DNA from: Kribbella sp. ALI-6-A | Lineage (GTDB): Bacteria; Actinomycetota; Actinomycetes; Propionibacteriales; Kribbellaceae | Reading direction: 5' to 3' | Assembly: GCF_001984195.1 (NCBI RefSeq) | Contig: NZ_MTQN01000011.1 | Span: forward strand, 930,001 to 994,000 | Length of the DNA: 64,000 nt | In this document: piece by piece, positions 38,858 to 46,408 of the stretch | How positions within the stretch are numbered: the stretch's first letter is position 1 | Layout: every line of letters starts with the position of its first letter | Position numbers and translations under genes: made by a program | Notes under the pieces: generated by a model | What the model saw: the letters and a program-made list of their open reading frames with translations, nothing else | Told to the model about the DNA's origin: nothing | The model's database searches: none

Positions 38858-40841
38858 CGGCGAGCCTCTTGATGTAGTTCTGCCAGTCGGCGACGAACTG
38901 CTGCTCGGTGGTGCCCAGCACGGTGCGGAACGCGTCGGCCAGCCCGGTCGGGCTCTTCGACGCGTGCACGGTCCGGTAGAACTTGACCAACTTGCTCTGT
39001 CCCTCCCGCTCGGCGATCAGGCGACACGCCAGCCAGCCCGACTCGTAGGCCTGCGGGAGCTCCGTCGACGACGCGGCGAACGCCTCCGGCGCCGGTAGCG
39101 CCTTCGGCACCCGGCCCGCGCGGATCGCCTTGAACAGCTCCTTCGCCGCCGACTCGTCCTGCACGGACACGGCGGTGAACGCGACGTAGTCGGCGAACCC
39201 CTCGGCCAACCACAACGGTACCGGCGAGGCGGTAGCGGTCGAGGCGACATGGGTGGTCTCGTGGGTCAGCACGATCCGCCGGCCCTGCTTGCCGAGCTCG
39301 TCGAACAGCTTCGGGTTCGCCACGATGCGGACCGGCGCGCCGACCTGCGGCGTGTCCAGCTCGGCCATCGTGACGGCCGCGATCTGGGTGTAGGTGCCCT
39401 GCTGGGCGCCGAGCACGTTCTCCATCTGGGACTGCTTCGACGGCAGGTAGACGACCGCCTTCTGCCGCCAGTTGCGGCCCCAGACCTTGCTGACCGACTC
39501 GACCGCGCGGTCGGTGACCTCGGCGTAGTCGTCGGCGTCGGCCTGCGAGTCCAGGCTGATCACCAGGCTGTGCTCGCTCTTGGCGACGTCGATGCTGCCC
39601 AGCGCCCAGATCGGCCGGCGCTGACCGGCGACGAACCGGTCCGAGAAGGACGTGGCGTACGTCGTACCGTCGCGGGTGACGAAGGTCACCGGCAGGGTCT
39701 CGCGGGCCGGCTTCGCGTCGTACCCGGACAGTTGCCAGGAGACCTCGACCTGGGCGAGCCAGGACTCGGTGCCGCCGAGGTCGCGGGTCCGGTCCGGCTC
39801 GAGCGCGCCCGGGTCGTCGCTGACGTAGCGCATCTGGAACGTGGCGAGGGGAAGCTTGCTCAGGTTGGTGTAGACGGTGCGCGCCTGGTCGGTGAACGAC
39901 TTGGCCTGCGGGTCGACCGTCTTCAGGAACTCGGCGCGGTTCTCGGCGCGGACGGCGTCAACCATCTTCTGCAGCACCGCCTCGCCGGCCACCGCCCGGC
40001 GCACTCCTTCGGAGGCCTCGGGCGGGGTGGTCGAGGTCTGCCCCGGGGTGGGGGTGCCGTTCGCCCCAGCCGGGTCGGCGGGCGCGTCGGCCAACTGCCG
40101 GAGCCCAGCGAACGCGGCCACGCCGACCACTCCCACCGCGGCGCCCAGGGCGATCCGCTTGACCAACGGCCGCGGCAGGGGCCAGACGACGCCCTTCCAC
40201 GGTCCGTCGGCCGGAGGCTTGTCGCCGCCGCCGCTGAGCAGAGCGGTGGAGGCGGCAGGCCGCTCAGTCTTTGCTGTGTCGGTACGAGGGGACGACTGCT
40301 CGGTGCGCGTGGTGCCTGCCTCTGCCCGAGGGGACGACTGCTCGGAGTGGGCGGGCACAGCTTTGGTGCTCGGCTGCTCGGTGCGTGAGGCCGGCTGCTC
40401 GGAGCGGGCGGCCGGCGCCTCGGAGCGGGAGCTCGACTGGCTGAGGCGGCTGGAGGCTACTGGCGAGATCTTCTGCTCGGCAGGCGCGTCGTCCCACCAG
40501 CCGCCTGGTGCCGACGCCTGCTTCGACGGCTGCGGCTGCGGCTTCTCGGCGCGAGATCTCTCGGCCTGGGGCTTGCCCGCACGCGGCTTGTCGGCGCGCG
40601 GCTTCTCGGGCCGGCGCGCCGCGTGCTGGGCGGGGATGACCACCGTGGTCTGATCCGACGGCGGTTTGTCGGACCGGGGGCTGTCCGGCCGCGCCTCGGA
40701 CTTGCCGTTCGGGCGCGACGGCTCGGGATCCGCCGGGGCGTCCGGCTGGCTCGGGATCACCACCGTCGGCTGCTCGGCGGAGGACGCGGCGTGCGGCGGA
40801 ACGGCCGGCAGGGGCGTCGTCTCGCGCTGGTCGTCGTTCAC
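38850..40841 (-). CDS. Membrane-anchored peptidase MA-like (gluzincin) protein with long disordered N-terminus
   Basis: The 663 aa product has three parts. Residues 1-220 are a Pro/Ser/Glu-rich disordered cytosolic region with repeats of KPRA, SEQ and RTEQSS. A single membrane helix lies near 225-245 (LALGAAVGVVGVAAFAGL-like). The extracellular part ends in a gluzincin domain with HETTH and, after about 20 residues, the third ligand in WLAEGFADYV. This is the Peptidase_MA-like arrangement, so secreted metalloprotease activity outside the membrane is likely. The GTG at 40841 follows AAGGGG; a GTG 42 bases upstream is possible. Together with the M48 gene it forms a protease pair. Confidence 0.78.
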   Translation of the reverse strand: MNDDQRETTPLPAVPPHAASSAEQPTVVIPSQPDAPADPEPSRPNGKSEARPDSPRSDKPPSDQTTVVIPAQHAARRPEKPRADKPRAGKPQAERSRAEKPQPQPSKQASAPGGWWDDAPAEQKISPVASSRLSQSSSRSEAPAARSEQPASRTEQPSTKAVPAHSEQSSPRAEAGTTRTEQSSPRTDTAKTERPAASTALLSGGGDKPPADGPWKGVVWPLPRPLVKRIALGAAVGVVGVAAFAGLRQLADAPADPAGANGTPTPGQTSTTPPEASEGVRRAVAGEAVLQKMVDAVRAENRAEFLKTVDPQAKSFTDQARTVYTNLSKLPLATFQMRYVSDDPGALEPDRTRDLGGTESWLAQVEVSWQLSGYDAKPARETLPVTFVTRDGTTYATSFSDRFVAGQRRPIWALGSIDVAKSEHSLVISLDSQADADDYAEVTDRAVESVSKVWGRNWRQKAVVYLPSKQSQMENVLGAQQGTYTQIAAVTMAELDTPQVGAPVRIVANPKLFDELGKQGRRIVLTHETTHVASTATASPVPLWLAEGFADYVAFTAVSVQDESAAKELFKAIRAGRVPKALPAPEAFAASSTELPQAYESGWLACRLIAEREGQSKLVKFYRTVHASKSPTGLADAFRTVLGTTEQQFVADWQNYIKRLAGV

Positions 40842-40929
40842 CTCGGCCCCTTGCTGCTCACCTGCCCCAGTCAGGGGAGTCACTTTATGCGTCCTCCCGG
40901 ACAGGAGAACACATCCGGTGGTGAAACGA

Positions 40930-40962
40930 CGCGGCCCCGGGGGTCTCGCCCCGGAGCCGCGA
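40930..40962 (-). terminator. Terminator of the NlpC/P60 gene
   Basis: A 13-base stem with one mismatch (CGCGGCCCCGGGG against CCCCGGAGCCGCG) and a 6-base loop lies 24 bases after the NlpC/P60 stop. TCGTTTC follows on the minus strand. Confidence 0.75.
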
Positions 40963-40985
40963 TCATCGATCGGTGACGCGCCGGG

Positions 40986-42047
40986 TCAGCCCGGACGGAC
41001 CGCACCGCTGTACGGCATCTGGTCGATCGAGTCGGTCTTGACCGGCTTGCCCGGACGGCTCGCGTGCACCATCCGGCCGTTGCCGATGTACATGCCCACG
41101 TGGCTGATCGGGCTGTAGAAGAACACCAGGTCACCCGGCTGCAGCTGGCTCTTGCTCACCCGGCGGCCTTCGCCGATCTGCGCCCTCGAGGAGTGCGACA
41201 GCGAGACGCCGGCCTTGCCCCAGGCCGCCATCGTCAGGCCGGAGCAGTCGAACGAGCTCGGGCCGGCGGCGCCCCAGACGTAGGAGTCGCCGAGCTGGGC
41301 CATCGCGTACTGGACGGCGATCGCGGCGCGCCCGCTGGCCGGGACGTTCGGCAGCTCTTCGTCGCCGTCGTCCATCCGGCCGTCGCGGCTGGGCCGCTGC
41401 TCGCGGGCCTCTTCCTCTTCCTTCTCGTTCTCGGCCTCGATCCGGGCCCGCTCGTCGTCGCTGAGCTTGTCGAGCACCTTCTCGGCGGCGTCGAGGTTGG
41501 CCTGGATCTGCTTCTTCAGGCTGTCCTGCTGCGCCTGCACGGCCTGCAGCGCGGCGAGCTCGGTCTGCTCGCTGGCCTGGAGGTCGGCCAGCTTGCCCTG
41601 GGCGGCCTGGAACCGGCGCAGGGCCGAGTTCTGCTGGCCGGCGTACGCCTGGGCGGTGGAGGCCTGGCTGAGGAACTGGTCGGGGTTCGTCGACAGCAGC
41701 AACTGGGCCGTCGTCGTCATCCCGGAGGTCTGGTAGCCGGCCACGGCCAGCGAACCGATCTGCCGCTTCACCGCGTCCACCTGGGCCTGCTGCTTCTTGA
41801 TACCGGTCTGCAGCGCCTTCACCCGGTCGCTCGACGCCTTGATCTGGCCACGCAGATCGTTGGCGGACTCACCGGCCTCCTCGGCCTTGTGCTGCAGTGC
41901 CGCGACCTGGGCCCTCGCCTGCGCCAGTGTGGGCTTCGGTTCCGCGTCCGCGGCGCCCTGGACGAACAGCACGCCCGCCACGACGGCGGTGGTGGTGATG
42001 GCGGCGAGGGCGATTCCCTTGGTGCGGTTGATGCGTCCGGTGGACAC
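40986..42047 (-). CDS. NlpC/P60 family peptidoglycan hydrolase (RipC-like)
   Basis: The 353 aa protein starts with a signal peptide (GIALAAITTTAVVAGVLFVQGAADA, about 11-35). A long coiled coil (40-215) and an acidic linker follow. The C-terminal NlpC/P60 endopeptidase has Cys268 in FDCSGL, His316 in ISHVGMYI and His328. It cleaves D-Glu-mDAP or similar bonds in the cell wall; the coiled coil probably keeps it inactive until it meets an FtsEX-like partner, as in RipC (Rv2190c) at the same genomic place. GTG is the start. The own promoter and terminator make it a single-gene unit. Confidence 0.9.
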   Translation of the reverse strand: MSTGRINRTKGIALAAITTTAVVAGVLFVQGAADAEPKPTLAQARAQVAALQHKAEEAGESANDLRGQIKASSDRVKALQTGIKKQQAQVDAVKRQIGSLAVAGYQTSGMTTTAQLLLSTNPDQFLSQASTAQAYAGQQNSALRRFQAAQGKLADLQASEQTELAALQAVQAQQDSLKKQIQANLDAAEKVLDKLSDDERARIEAENEKEEEEAREQRPSRDGRMDDGDEELPNVPASGRAAIAVQYAMAQLGDSYVWGAAGPSSFDCSGLTMAAWGKAGVSLSHSSRAQIGEGRRVSKSQLQPGDLVFFYSPISHVGMYIGNGRMVHASRPGKPVKTDSIDQMPYSGAVRPG

Positions 42048-42207
42048 AGCCCGGTTGGTCCCTTCCTCTGCTCACGCCGTCCCCGTCGACCGCGCACTCG
42101 TGGCGCCGAACCTATCGCAGCAGGTCCGTCGCCAGCCGGCGGGTCACCCTTCGGCTGGTGCTGCCCGGCCGGTCCGGTAGACCGACACGCTGAGGCAACG
42201 AGAGGTA

Positions 42208-42237
42208 ACAGTAGTAACCGATTCGTGACCGGTGCAA
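42208..42237 (-). promoter_or_regulatory. Promoter candidate for the NlpC/P60 gene
   Basis: On the minus strand TTGCAC (42237-42232) and TACTGT (42213-42208) are 18 bases apart. A leader of about 155 bases would follow, with a GC-rich stem but no recognisable riboswitch. Confidence 0.5.
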
Positions 42238-42324
42238 TTCGCCCCTCGGGTTTGATCCAAAATTAACGTCCACCAACCCCTTGCCCGCCGCACCGGTCGC
42301 GGTCAGGGCGCGACCGGACGGCGG

Positions 42325-42567
42325 TCAGACGGCGTCGGCGGCCGAATCGCCTTCTCCAGCAGTGTTTGGCTCGACACTGCTGACGGCATGCACCAGCCGC
42401 AGCGGTGGCACCAGACCGGACTGAGCCAGTACGTCGAGCGCCGCGCGCTCGTCGTCGTCGATCCGCAGCTCGCCGGTCCGCTCGGCCGTCAGCCCGAGCA
42501 CCACCGTGACCACGCAGTCCTGGCAGCCCGGGCCTCTCATCACGCACGCGTCGCAGTCGATCAGCAC
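42325..42567 (-). CDS. Small conserved Cys-rich actinobacterial protein
   Basis: The 80 aa product starts LIDCDACVMRGPGCQDCVVTVVLG; four Cys in a CxxC-x5-CxxC arrangement suggest metal or redox function. The remainder, ERTGELRIDDDERAALDVLAQSGLVPPLRLV, is a short helical domain. The GTG at 42567 follows GGAGG at good distance; in-frame ATGs at 42591 and 42603 would add 8-12 residues without support. Such proteins lie beside NlpC/P60 genes in many actinomycetes. Function unknown. Confidence 0.65.
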   Translation of the reverse strand: MLIDCDACVMRGPGCQDCVVTVVLGLTAERTGELRIDDDERAALDVLAQSGLVPPLRLVHAVSSVEPNTAGEGDSAADAV

Positions 42568-42726
42568 AACGTCCTCCAAAGGGGGAAGCATCCGGACTTG
42601 CATCCGGCTGACAAGGACGCTAGAGAGCCCCACCGACAGTTTTCGGCAGAGCACCGATTCAGGACGGGTGGATCCGTTGCCGTGACGCGCGAATCAGCGG
42701 CCGGGGACGGACGCGGTGAGACTCCT

Positions 42727-44034
42727 TCAGGCGCGGGCGATCCGGGCGATCAGGCTGGCCGCGGACAGCGCCCGGGCGCCGAGCTGGACGATGCTCTCGG
42801 CAACCTCCCGGTCCGACGAGACGACCACGATCGGCCGGCCCGGCGGTTCGGCGCGTACCAGTTGCCGGATCACCTCGTCCGCGATCACCCCGGCCGGGCT
42901 GAATCTGACCCGCACCCCGCGCGGCGGCGTCAGCTGCACCGGTCCGGACAGCTCCGCGCCGTCGAAGACCACGGTGACCTCGACCCGGCGCTGAGCCACC
43001 AGGGCGCCCAGTGCGGTGACCAGGCGCTGACGCTGCGAGTGCAACGGCGAGTTCGGCCAGGCGGTCTTGGTGACGTTGTACCCGTCGATCACCAGATGCA
43101 CCTGCGGGAGCGCGAGCAGCTCGTCGAACAGCGCCGGGTCGTCGTCCGGTGCCGATCGCCCGACCGGCGCCGCGGACGGCTCGATCCCGGCGACGGTGTC
43201 GGCCGGCCGGAGGTCTCCCCCGGGCGGCAACGCCAGCTCACGCCGTAGACCACCGGCGGCCTCGACCAGTGTGTCGAGCAGCAGTCTGGTCCGCGTCGAC
43301 GCCATCTCCCGCTCCTGCCCCGCCGTACGACGGGCCGCGTGCTCGACAGCTTCCAGCTCGGTCACCCGGGCGCGCAGCTTGCGCACCTCGCGCTCGACCT
43401 CGGCCCGGGCGGCCGCGACGCGCTCGTCGGCGGTGGTCGCCTCGAGCGTGCGCTGCTCGAGCTCGCTCTGCAGACCGTTGATCCGCTGGCGTGCCTCGTT
43501 CAGCTTGCGGCGCAGAGTGGTGTTCTCCGCCTTGAGCTCGTTGACCTGCTCGCGCAGCCGCTCACGGACCTGACGGGTCTCGGTCCGGGCCTGGTCGAGC
43601 TGCTCGGTGAGCCGATGGACTGCCTGGTCGTCGACGGCGGGCGCCTCCGGCTGCACCTGGGCCGCGGCGAGCACTCGCTCCTCCCAGTCGTCCGGGCGCA
43701 GCAGGTAGGCCAGGGCCGCCACTTCGACCGGCTCGGCGGCCGGTACCGCGACGCCCTCGGCGACCGCGTCGCCGAGCGCCGGGTGCTCACGGCGTACCTC
43801 GAAGGCGATCAACCGGCGAAAAGGCTCGTCGGTGGCCAGGATCGGACCGAGCACGGACGCCGACAGCTTGGCCCGCTTGGCCGGCGCGAAGCTGGCGAAC
43901 CGCCGCAGCGGCGCAGGGATGTCGGTCGCGGGCAGCTGACCGAGAGCCTGGGCGGCGAGAGCGAGAACCCGTTGCCGAACCGGTTCGGGCAAGGCGGTGG
44001 CAGCGGAGCCGGCGGCGGTGCCTGCCTCAGTCAC
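42727..44034 (-). CDS. NYN domain RNase-like protein
   Basis: The 435 aa protein has an N-terminal helical domain (1-120, LPEPVRQRVLALAAQALGQLP) and a long coiled coil (about 145-240). A C-terminal NYN/PIN-like domain follows, with VHLVIDGYNVTKTAWPNS, VTVVFDGAE and VVVSSDREV. The three acidic positions (in IDGYN, FDGAE and SSDRE) form the likely metal-dependent nuclease site. Homologues (YacP/NYN) are linked to rRNA or mRNA processing. The GTG start overlaps by 8 bases the end of a possible small leaderless ORF. Confidence 0.85.
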   Translation of the reverse strand: MTEAGTAAGSAATALPEPVRQRVLALAAQALGQLPATDIPAPLRRFASFAPAKRAKLSASVLGPILATDEPFRRLIAFEVRREHPALGDAVAEGVAVPAAEPVEVAALAYLLRPDDWEERVLAAAQVQPEAPAVDDQAVHRLTEQLDQARTETRQVRERLREQVNELKAENTTLRRKLNEARQRINGLQSELEQRTLEATTADERVAAARAEVEREVRKLRARVTELEAVEHAARRTAGQEREMASTRTRLLLDTLVEAAGGLRRELALPPGGDLRPADTVAGIEPSAAPVGRSAPDDDPALFDELLALPQVHLVIDGYNVTKTAWPNSPLHSQRQRLVTALGALVAQRRVEVTVVFDGAELSGPVQLTPPRGVRVRFSPAGVIADEVIRQLVRAEPPGRPIVVVSSDREVAESIVQLGARALSAASLIARIARA

Positions 44035-44137
44035 CGGTCCGCAGTCCGGCCCGGACGGAGGTCTGGCTCAGCCAGTGACGCAGACCACAGAGGCCGGGCG
44101 GAAGGCCCGGAAACACGGTGGTCGCATGGATACGCAT
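44027..44137 (-). CDS. Possible leaderless small ORF upstream of the NYN gene
   Basis: A 36-codon frame (MRIHATTVFPGLPPGLCG onwards) starts with an ATG six bases after TACGCT (44149-44144), the leaderless pattern seen at other genes here. Its TGA lies five bases inside the NYN gene, overlapping the GTG start by eight bases, which would couple translation. Two hairpins lie in it (CCGGGC-N5-GCCCGG at 44094-44110, and CTGGC/GCCAG). It could be a regulatory leader peptide or an unrecognised small protein. No homologue is known to me. Confidence 0.4.
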   Translation of the reverse strand: MRIHATTVFPGLPPGLCGLRHWLSQTSVRAGLRTGD

Positions 44138-44195
44138 ACCCGCAGCGTAGTCGGTCCGGCCGCGTGTCAGCGCAGGAATTGTCGGCGGGGGCTTC

Positions 44196-44201
44196 TAGCG
44201 T
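44196..44201 (+). promoter_or_regulatory. Predicted -10 element of the DEDDh/GIY-YIG gene
   Basis: TAGCGT lies seven bases before the ATG at 44209, favouring that start over the ATG at 44203 and suggesting a leaderless mRNA. Confidence 0.4.
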
Positions 44202-44208
44202 CATGGCC

Positions 44209-46020
44209 ATGAGCAGCCCCTCGCCGGATCCCGCCGCTGCCCCGGCGCCCGGACCGCTCCAGCCGATCCGTGGCGTGCAACCGAGTTTCGACGACCTCGG
44301 CACACCGTTGCGCGACGTCACCTTCTGCGTCGTCGACCTGGAGACCACCGGCGGTGCGCCGGGCGACTCCGGCATCACCGAGATCGGCGCGGTCAAGGTG
44401 CGGGCCGGCGAACTGCTCGGCGAGTTCCAGACCCTGGTCAACCCGGCCGAGCCGATCCCTCCCTTCATCGCCGTGCTGACCGGCATCACCGATCTGATGG
44501 TTGCCTCCTCACCCCGGATCGGCTCGGCGCTGCCGGCCTTCCTGGAGTTCGCCCGCGGTTGCGTGCTGGTCGCGCACAACGCGCCGTTCGACGTCGGCTT
44601 CCTCAAGCACGACAGCCAGGTGCACGGGTACGACTGGCCGGACTTCCCGGTCGTCGACACCGCGCTGCTGGCGCGCCGGGTGCTCACGCCGGACGAGGTG
44701 CCCAACTGCAAACTCGGCACACTGGCCAAGCTCTTCCGCGCCACCACGACGCCGAACCACCGGGCGTTGTCCGACGCGCGCGCCACGGTGGACGTGCTGC
44801 ACGGCCTGTTCGAGCGGGTCGGATCGCTCGGCGTACAGACGCTGGAGGACCTGCAGACGTTCTCGTCGCGGGTCGCGCCGGCCGTGCGCAAGAAGCGGCA
44901 CCTGGCCGAATCGTTGCCGCACGCACCTGGTGTGTACCTGTTCACCGACGACCGCGGCGAGGTGCTGTACGTCGGCAAGTCCAAGGACCTGCGGACCCGC
45001 GTCCGGTCGTACTTCACCGCCTCGGAGACCCGGACCCGGATCGGCGAGATGATCGGCATCGCGTCCGGCGTGCGCGGCATCGAGTGCGGCACGTCGCTGG
45101 AGGCCGAGGTCCGCGAACTGCGGCTGATCGCGGAGCACAAACCGCGGTACAACCGGCGCTCCAAGTTCCCCGAGCGGCAGCACTGGCTGAAGGTGACCGT
45201 CGAGCCGTTCCCCCGGCTGTCGCTGGTCAAGCAGGTCCGCGACGACGACGCCGGCTATCTCGGGCCGTTCAGCTCGCGTAAGACCGCCGAGCGGGCGATG
45301 GCCGCCTTGCACGAGGCGTTCCCGATCCGGCAGTGCACCGAGCGGATGTCGCGAACGCCACGGATGTCGCCGTGCGTGCTGGCCGACATGGGCCGCTGCG
45401 TCGCGCCGTGCGACGGGCGGATCGACATGGCGGCGTACGGCGAGTTCGTGACCGCGCTGCGGACCGCGCTGGTCTCCGACCCGAGCCCGGTGGTCGACGC
45501 GCTGACGCGGCGGATCGACGTACTGTCGGCGGACGAGCGGTTCGAGGACGCCGCCGTGCATCGTGACCGGCTGGGCGCGTTCGTCCGCAGCAGCGCGAAG
45601 ATGCAGCGGATGGCGGCTCTCACCAGTTGCGCGGAGATCTGCGCAGCCCGGCGGACCGAGGACGGCGGCTGGGAGCTGCACGTGATCCGCCGTGGGCGGC
45701 TCGCCGCGGCCGGAATCGCTGCGCGCGGGACGGACCCACGCAAGTACCTGGACATGCTGCGCGCCTCGGCCGAGACCGTCCTGCCGGGCATCGGCCCGGT
45801 CGCGTCGGCCTCGCCGGAGGAGATCGAGCTCGTGCTGCGCTGGCTGGACCAGCCCGGAATCCGCCTGGTCGAGATGGACGGCACCTGGACCTGCCCGATC
45901 TCCGGCGCCGGCCGGCACCTGCGACGGCTCGACCCGCCCCGGTCGGAGGACCACCAGCACCCGTCCGAGCGGCGCCGCCGCCGGATGCGCCCGGTCGGCC
46001 CGGCCCGGATGAGCGGCTGA
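44209..46020 (+). CDS. DEDDh exonuclease fused to UvrC-like GIY-YIG nuclease
   Basis: The 603 aa product has a DnaQ-like exonuclease domain (about 35-200) with VDLETTG, HNAPFDVGFL and HRALSDARATVD. A GIY-YIG endonuclease (about 235-315) starts GVYLFTDDRGEVLYVGKSKDLRTRVRSYF. The rest resembles the UvrC middle part (KVTVEPFPRLSLVKQVRDDDAGYLGPF), with Cys-rich sequence near 380-405. This fusion is known from M. tuberculosis Rv2191, found at the same place. It probably acts in DNA repair with cuts next to lesions plus 3'-5' trimming. It is divergent from the NYN gene. Confidence 0.9.
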   Translation: MSSPSPDPAAAPAPGPLQPIRGVQPSFDDLGTPLRDVTFCVVDLETTGGAPGDSGITEIGAVKVRAGELLGEFQTLVNPAEPIPPFIAVLTGITDLMVASSPRIGSALPAFLEFARGCVLVAHNAPFDVGFLKHDSQVHGYDWPDFPVVDTALLARRVLTPDEVPNCKLGTLAKLFRATTTPNHRALSDARATVDVLHGLFERVGSLGVQTLEDLQTFSSRVAPAVRKKRHLAESLPHAPGVYLFTDDRGEVLYVGKSKDLRTRVRSYFTASETRTRIGEMIGIASGVRGIECGTSLEAEVRELRLIAEHKPRYNRRSKFPERQHWLKVTVEPFPRLSLVKQVRDDDAGYLGPFSSRKTAERAMAALHEAFPIRQCTERMSRTPRMSPCVLADMGRCVAPCDGRIDMAAYGEFVTALRTALVSDPSPVVDALTRRIDVLSADERFEDAAVHRDRLGAFVRSSAKMQRMAALTSCAEICAARRTEDGGWELHVIRRGRLAAAGIAARGTDPRKYLDMLRASAETVLPGIGPVASASPEEIELVLRWLDQPGIRLVEMDGTWTCPISGAGRHLRRLDPPRSEDHQHPSERRRRRMRPVGPARMSG

Positions 46021-46070
46021 CAACTATGCTTCAGCGCGGCAGGCGGTAGCGGTACGACGGAGAGGACGAC

Positions 46071-46358
46071 ATGGTCACGGCGATCGTGTTCATCAAGGCG
46101 GACGTGGCACGGATTCCCGAGGTGGCCGAGCAGGTCGCGGCGATCGAGGGCGTCAGCGAGGTGTACTCCGTGACCGGCGGGCTCGACCTGATCGCGATGG
46201 TCCGGGTCGCCCACCACGACGACCTGGCCAGCGTGATCCCCGACCACGTCAACCGGGTGCCCGGCGTCCAGAGCACCGAGACGCACATCGCGTTCCGGAC
46301 CTACTCGACGCACGACCTGGAGGCGGCCTTCAGCCTGGGCCAGGAGGACGGTCTCTGA
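46071..46358 (+). CDS. Stand-alone Lrp/AsnC ligand-binding (RAM) protein
   Basis: The 95 aa protein consists of the RAM domain alone (TAIVFIKADVARIPEVAEQVAAIEGVSEVYSVTGGLDLIAMVRVA), with no helix-turn-helix. SAM/RAM proteins bind amino acids and oligomerise; they may modulate other Lrp-type regulators or enzymes. A GGAGAGGAC ribosome binding site precedes the ATG. In actinomycetes such genes lie near trpD and the qcr operon, as here. The ligand is unknown. Confidence 0.9.
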   Translation: MVTAIVFIKADVARIPEVAEQVAAIEGVSEVYSVTGGLDLIAMVRVAHHDDLASVIPDHVNRVPGVQSTETHIAFRTYSTHDLEAAFSLGQEDGL

Positions 46359-46374
46359 GCCTGGATCGCCCGGC

Positions 46375-46402
46375 CTGACTGACACCCCGCTGAAGTTACG
46401 GT
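46375..46402 (+). promoter_or_regulatory. Leaderless promoter of the DUF2510 protein gene
   Basis: CTGACT (46375-46380) and TACGGT (46397-46402) are 16 bases apart. The -10 ends six bases before the ATG at 46409 and no ribosome binding site is present. Confidence 0.55.
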
Positions 46403-46408
46403 GAACCC

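Noticed and set aside
42048..42260. Possible c-di-AMP (ydaO-type) riboswitch upstream of the NlpC/P60 gene
   Set aside because: Such riboswitches are common before cell-wall hydrolase genes in actinobacteria, but the conserved core sequences are not present. Only a simple GC-rich stem is seen.
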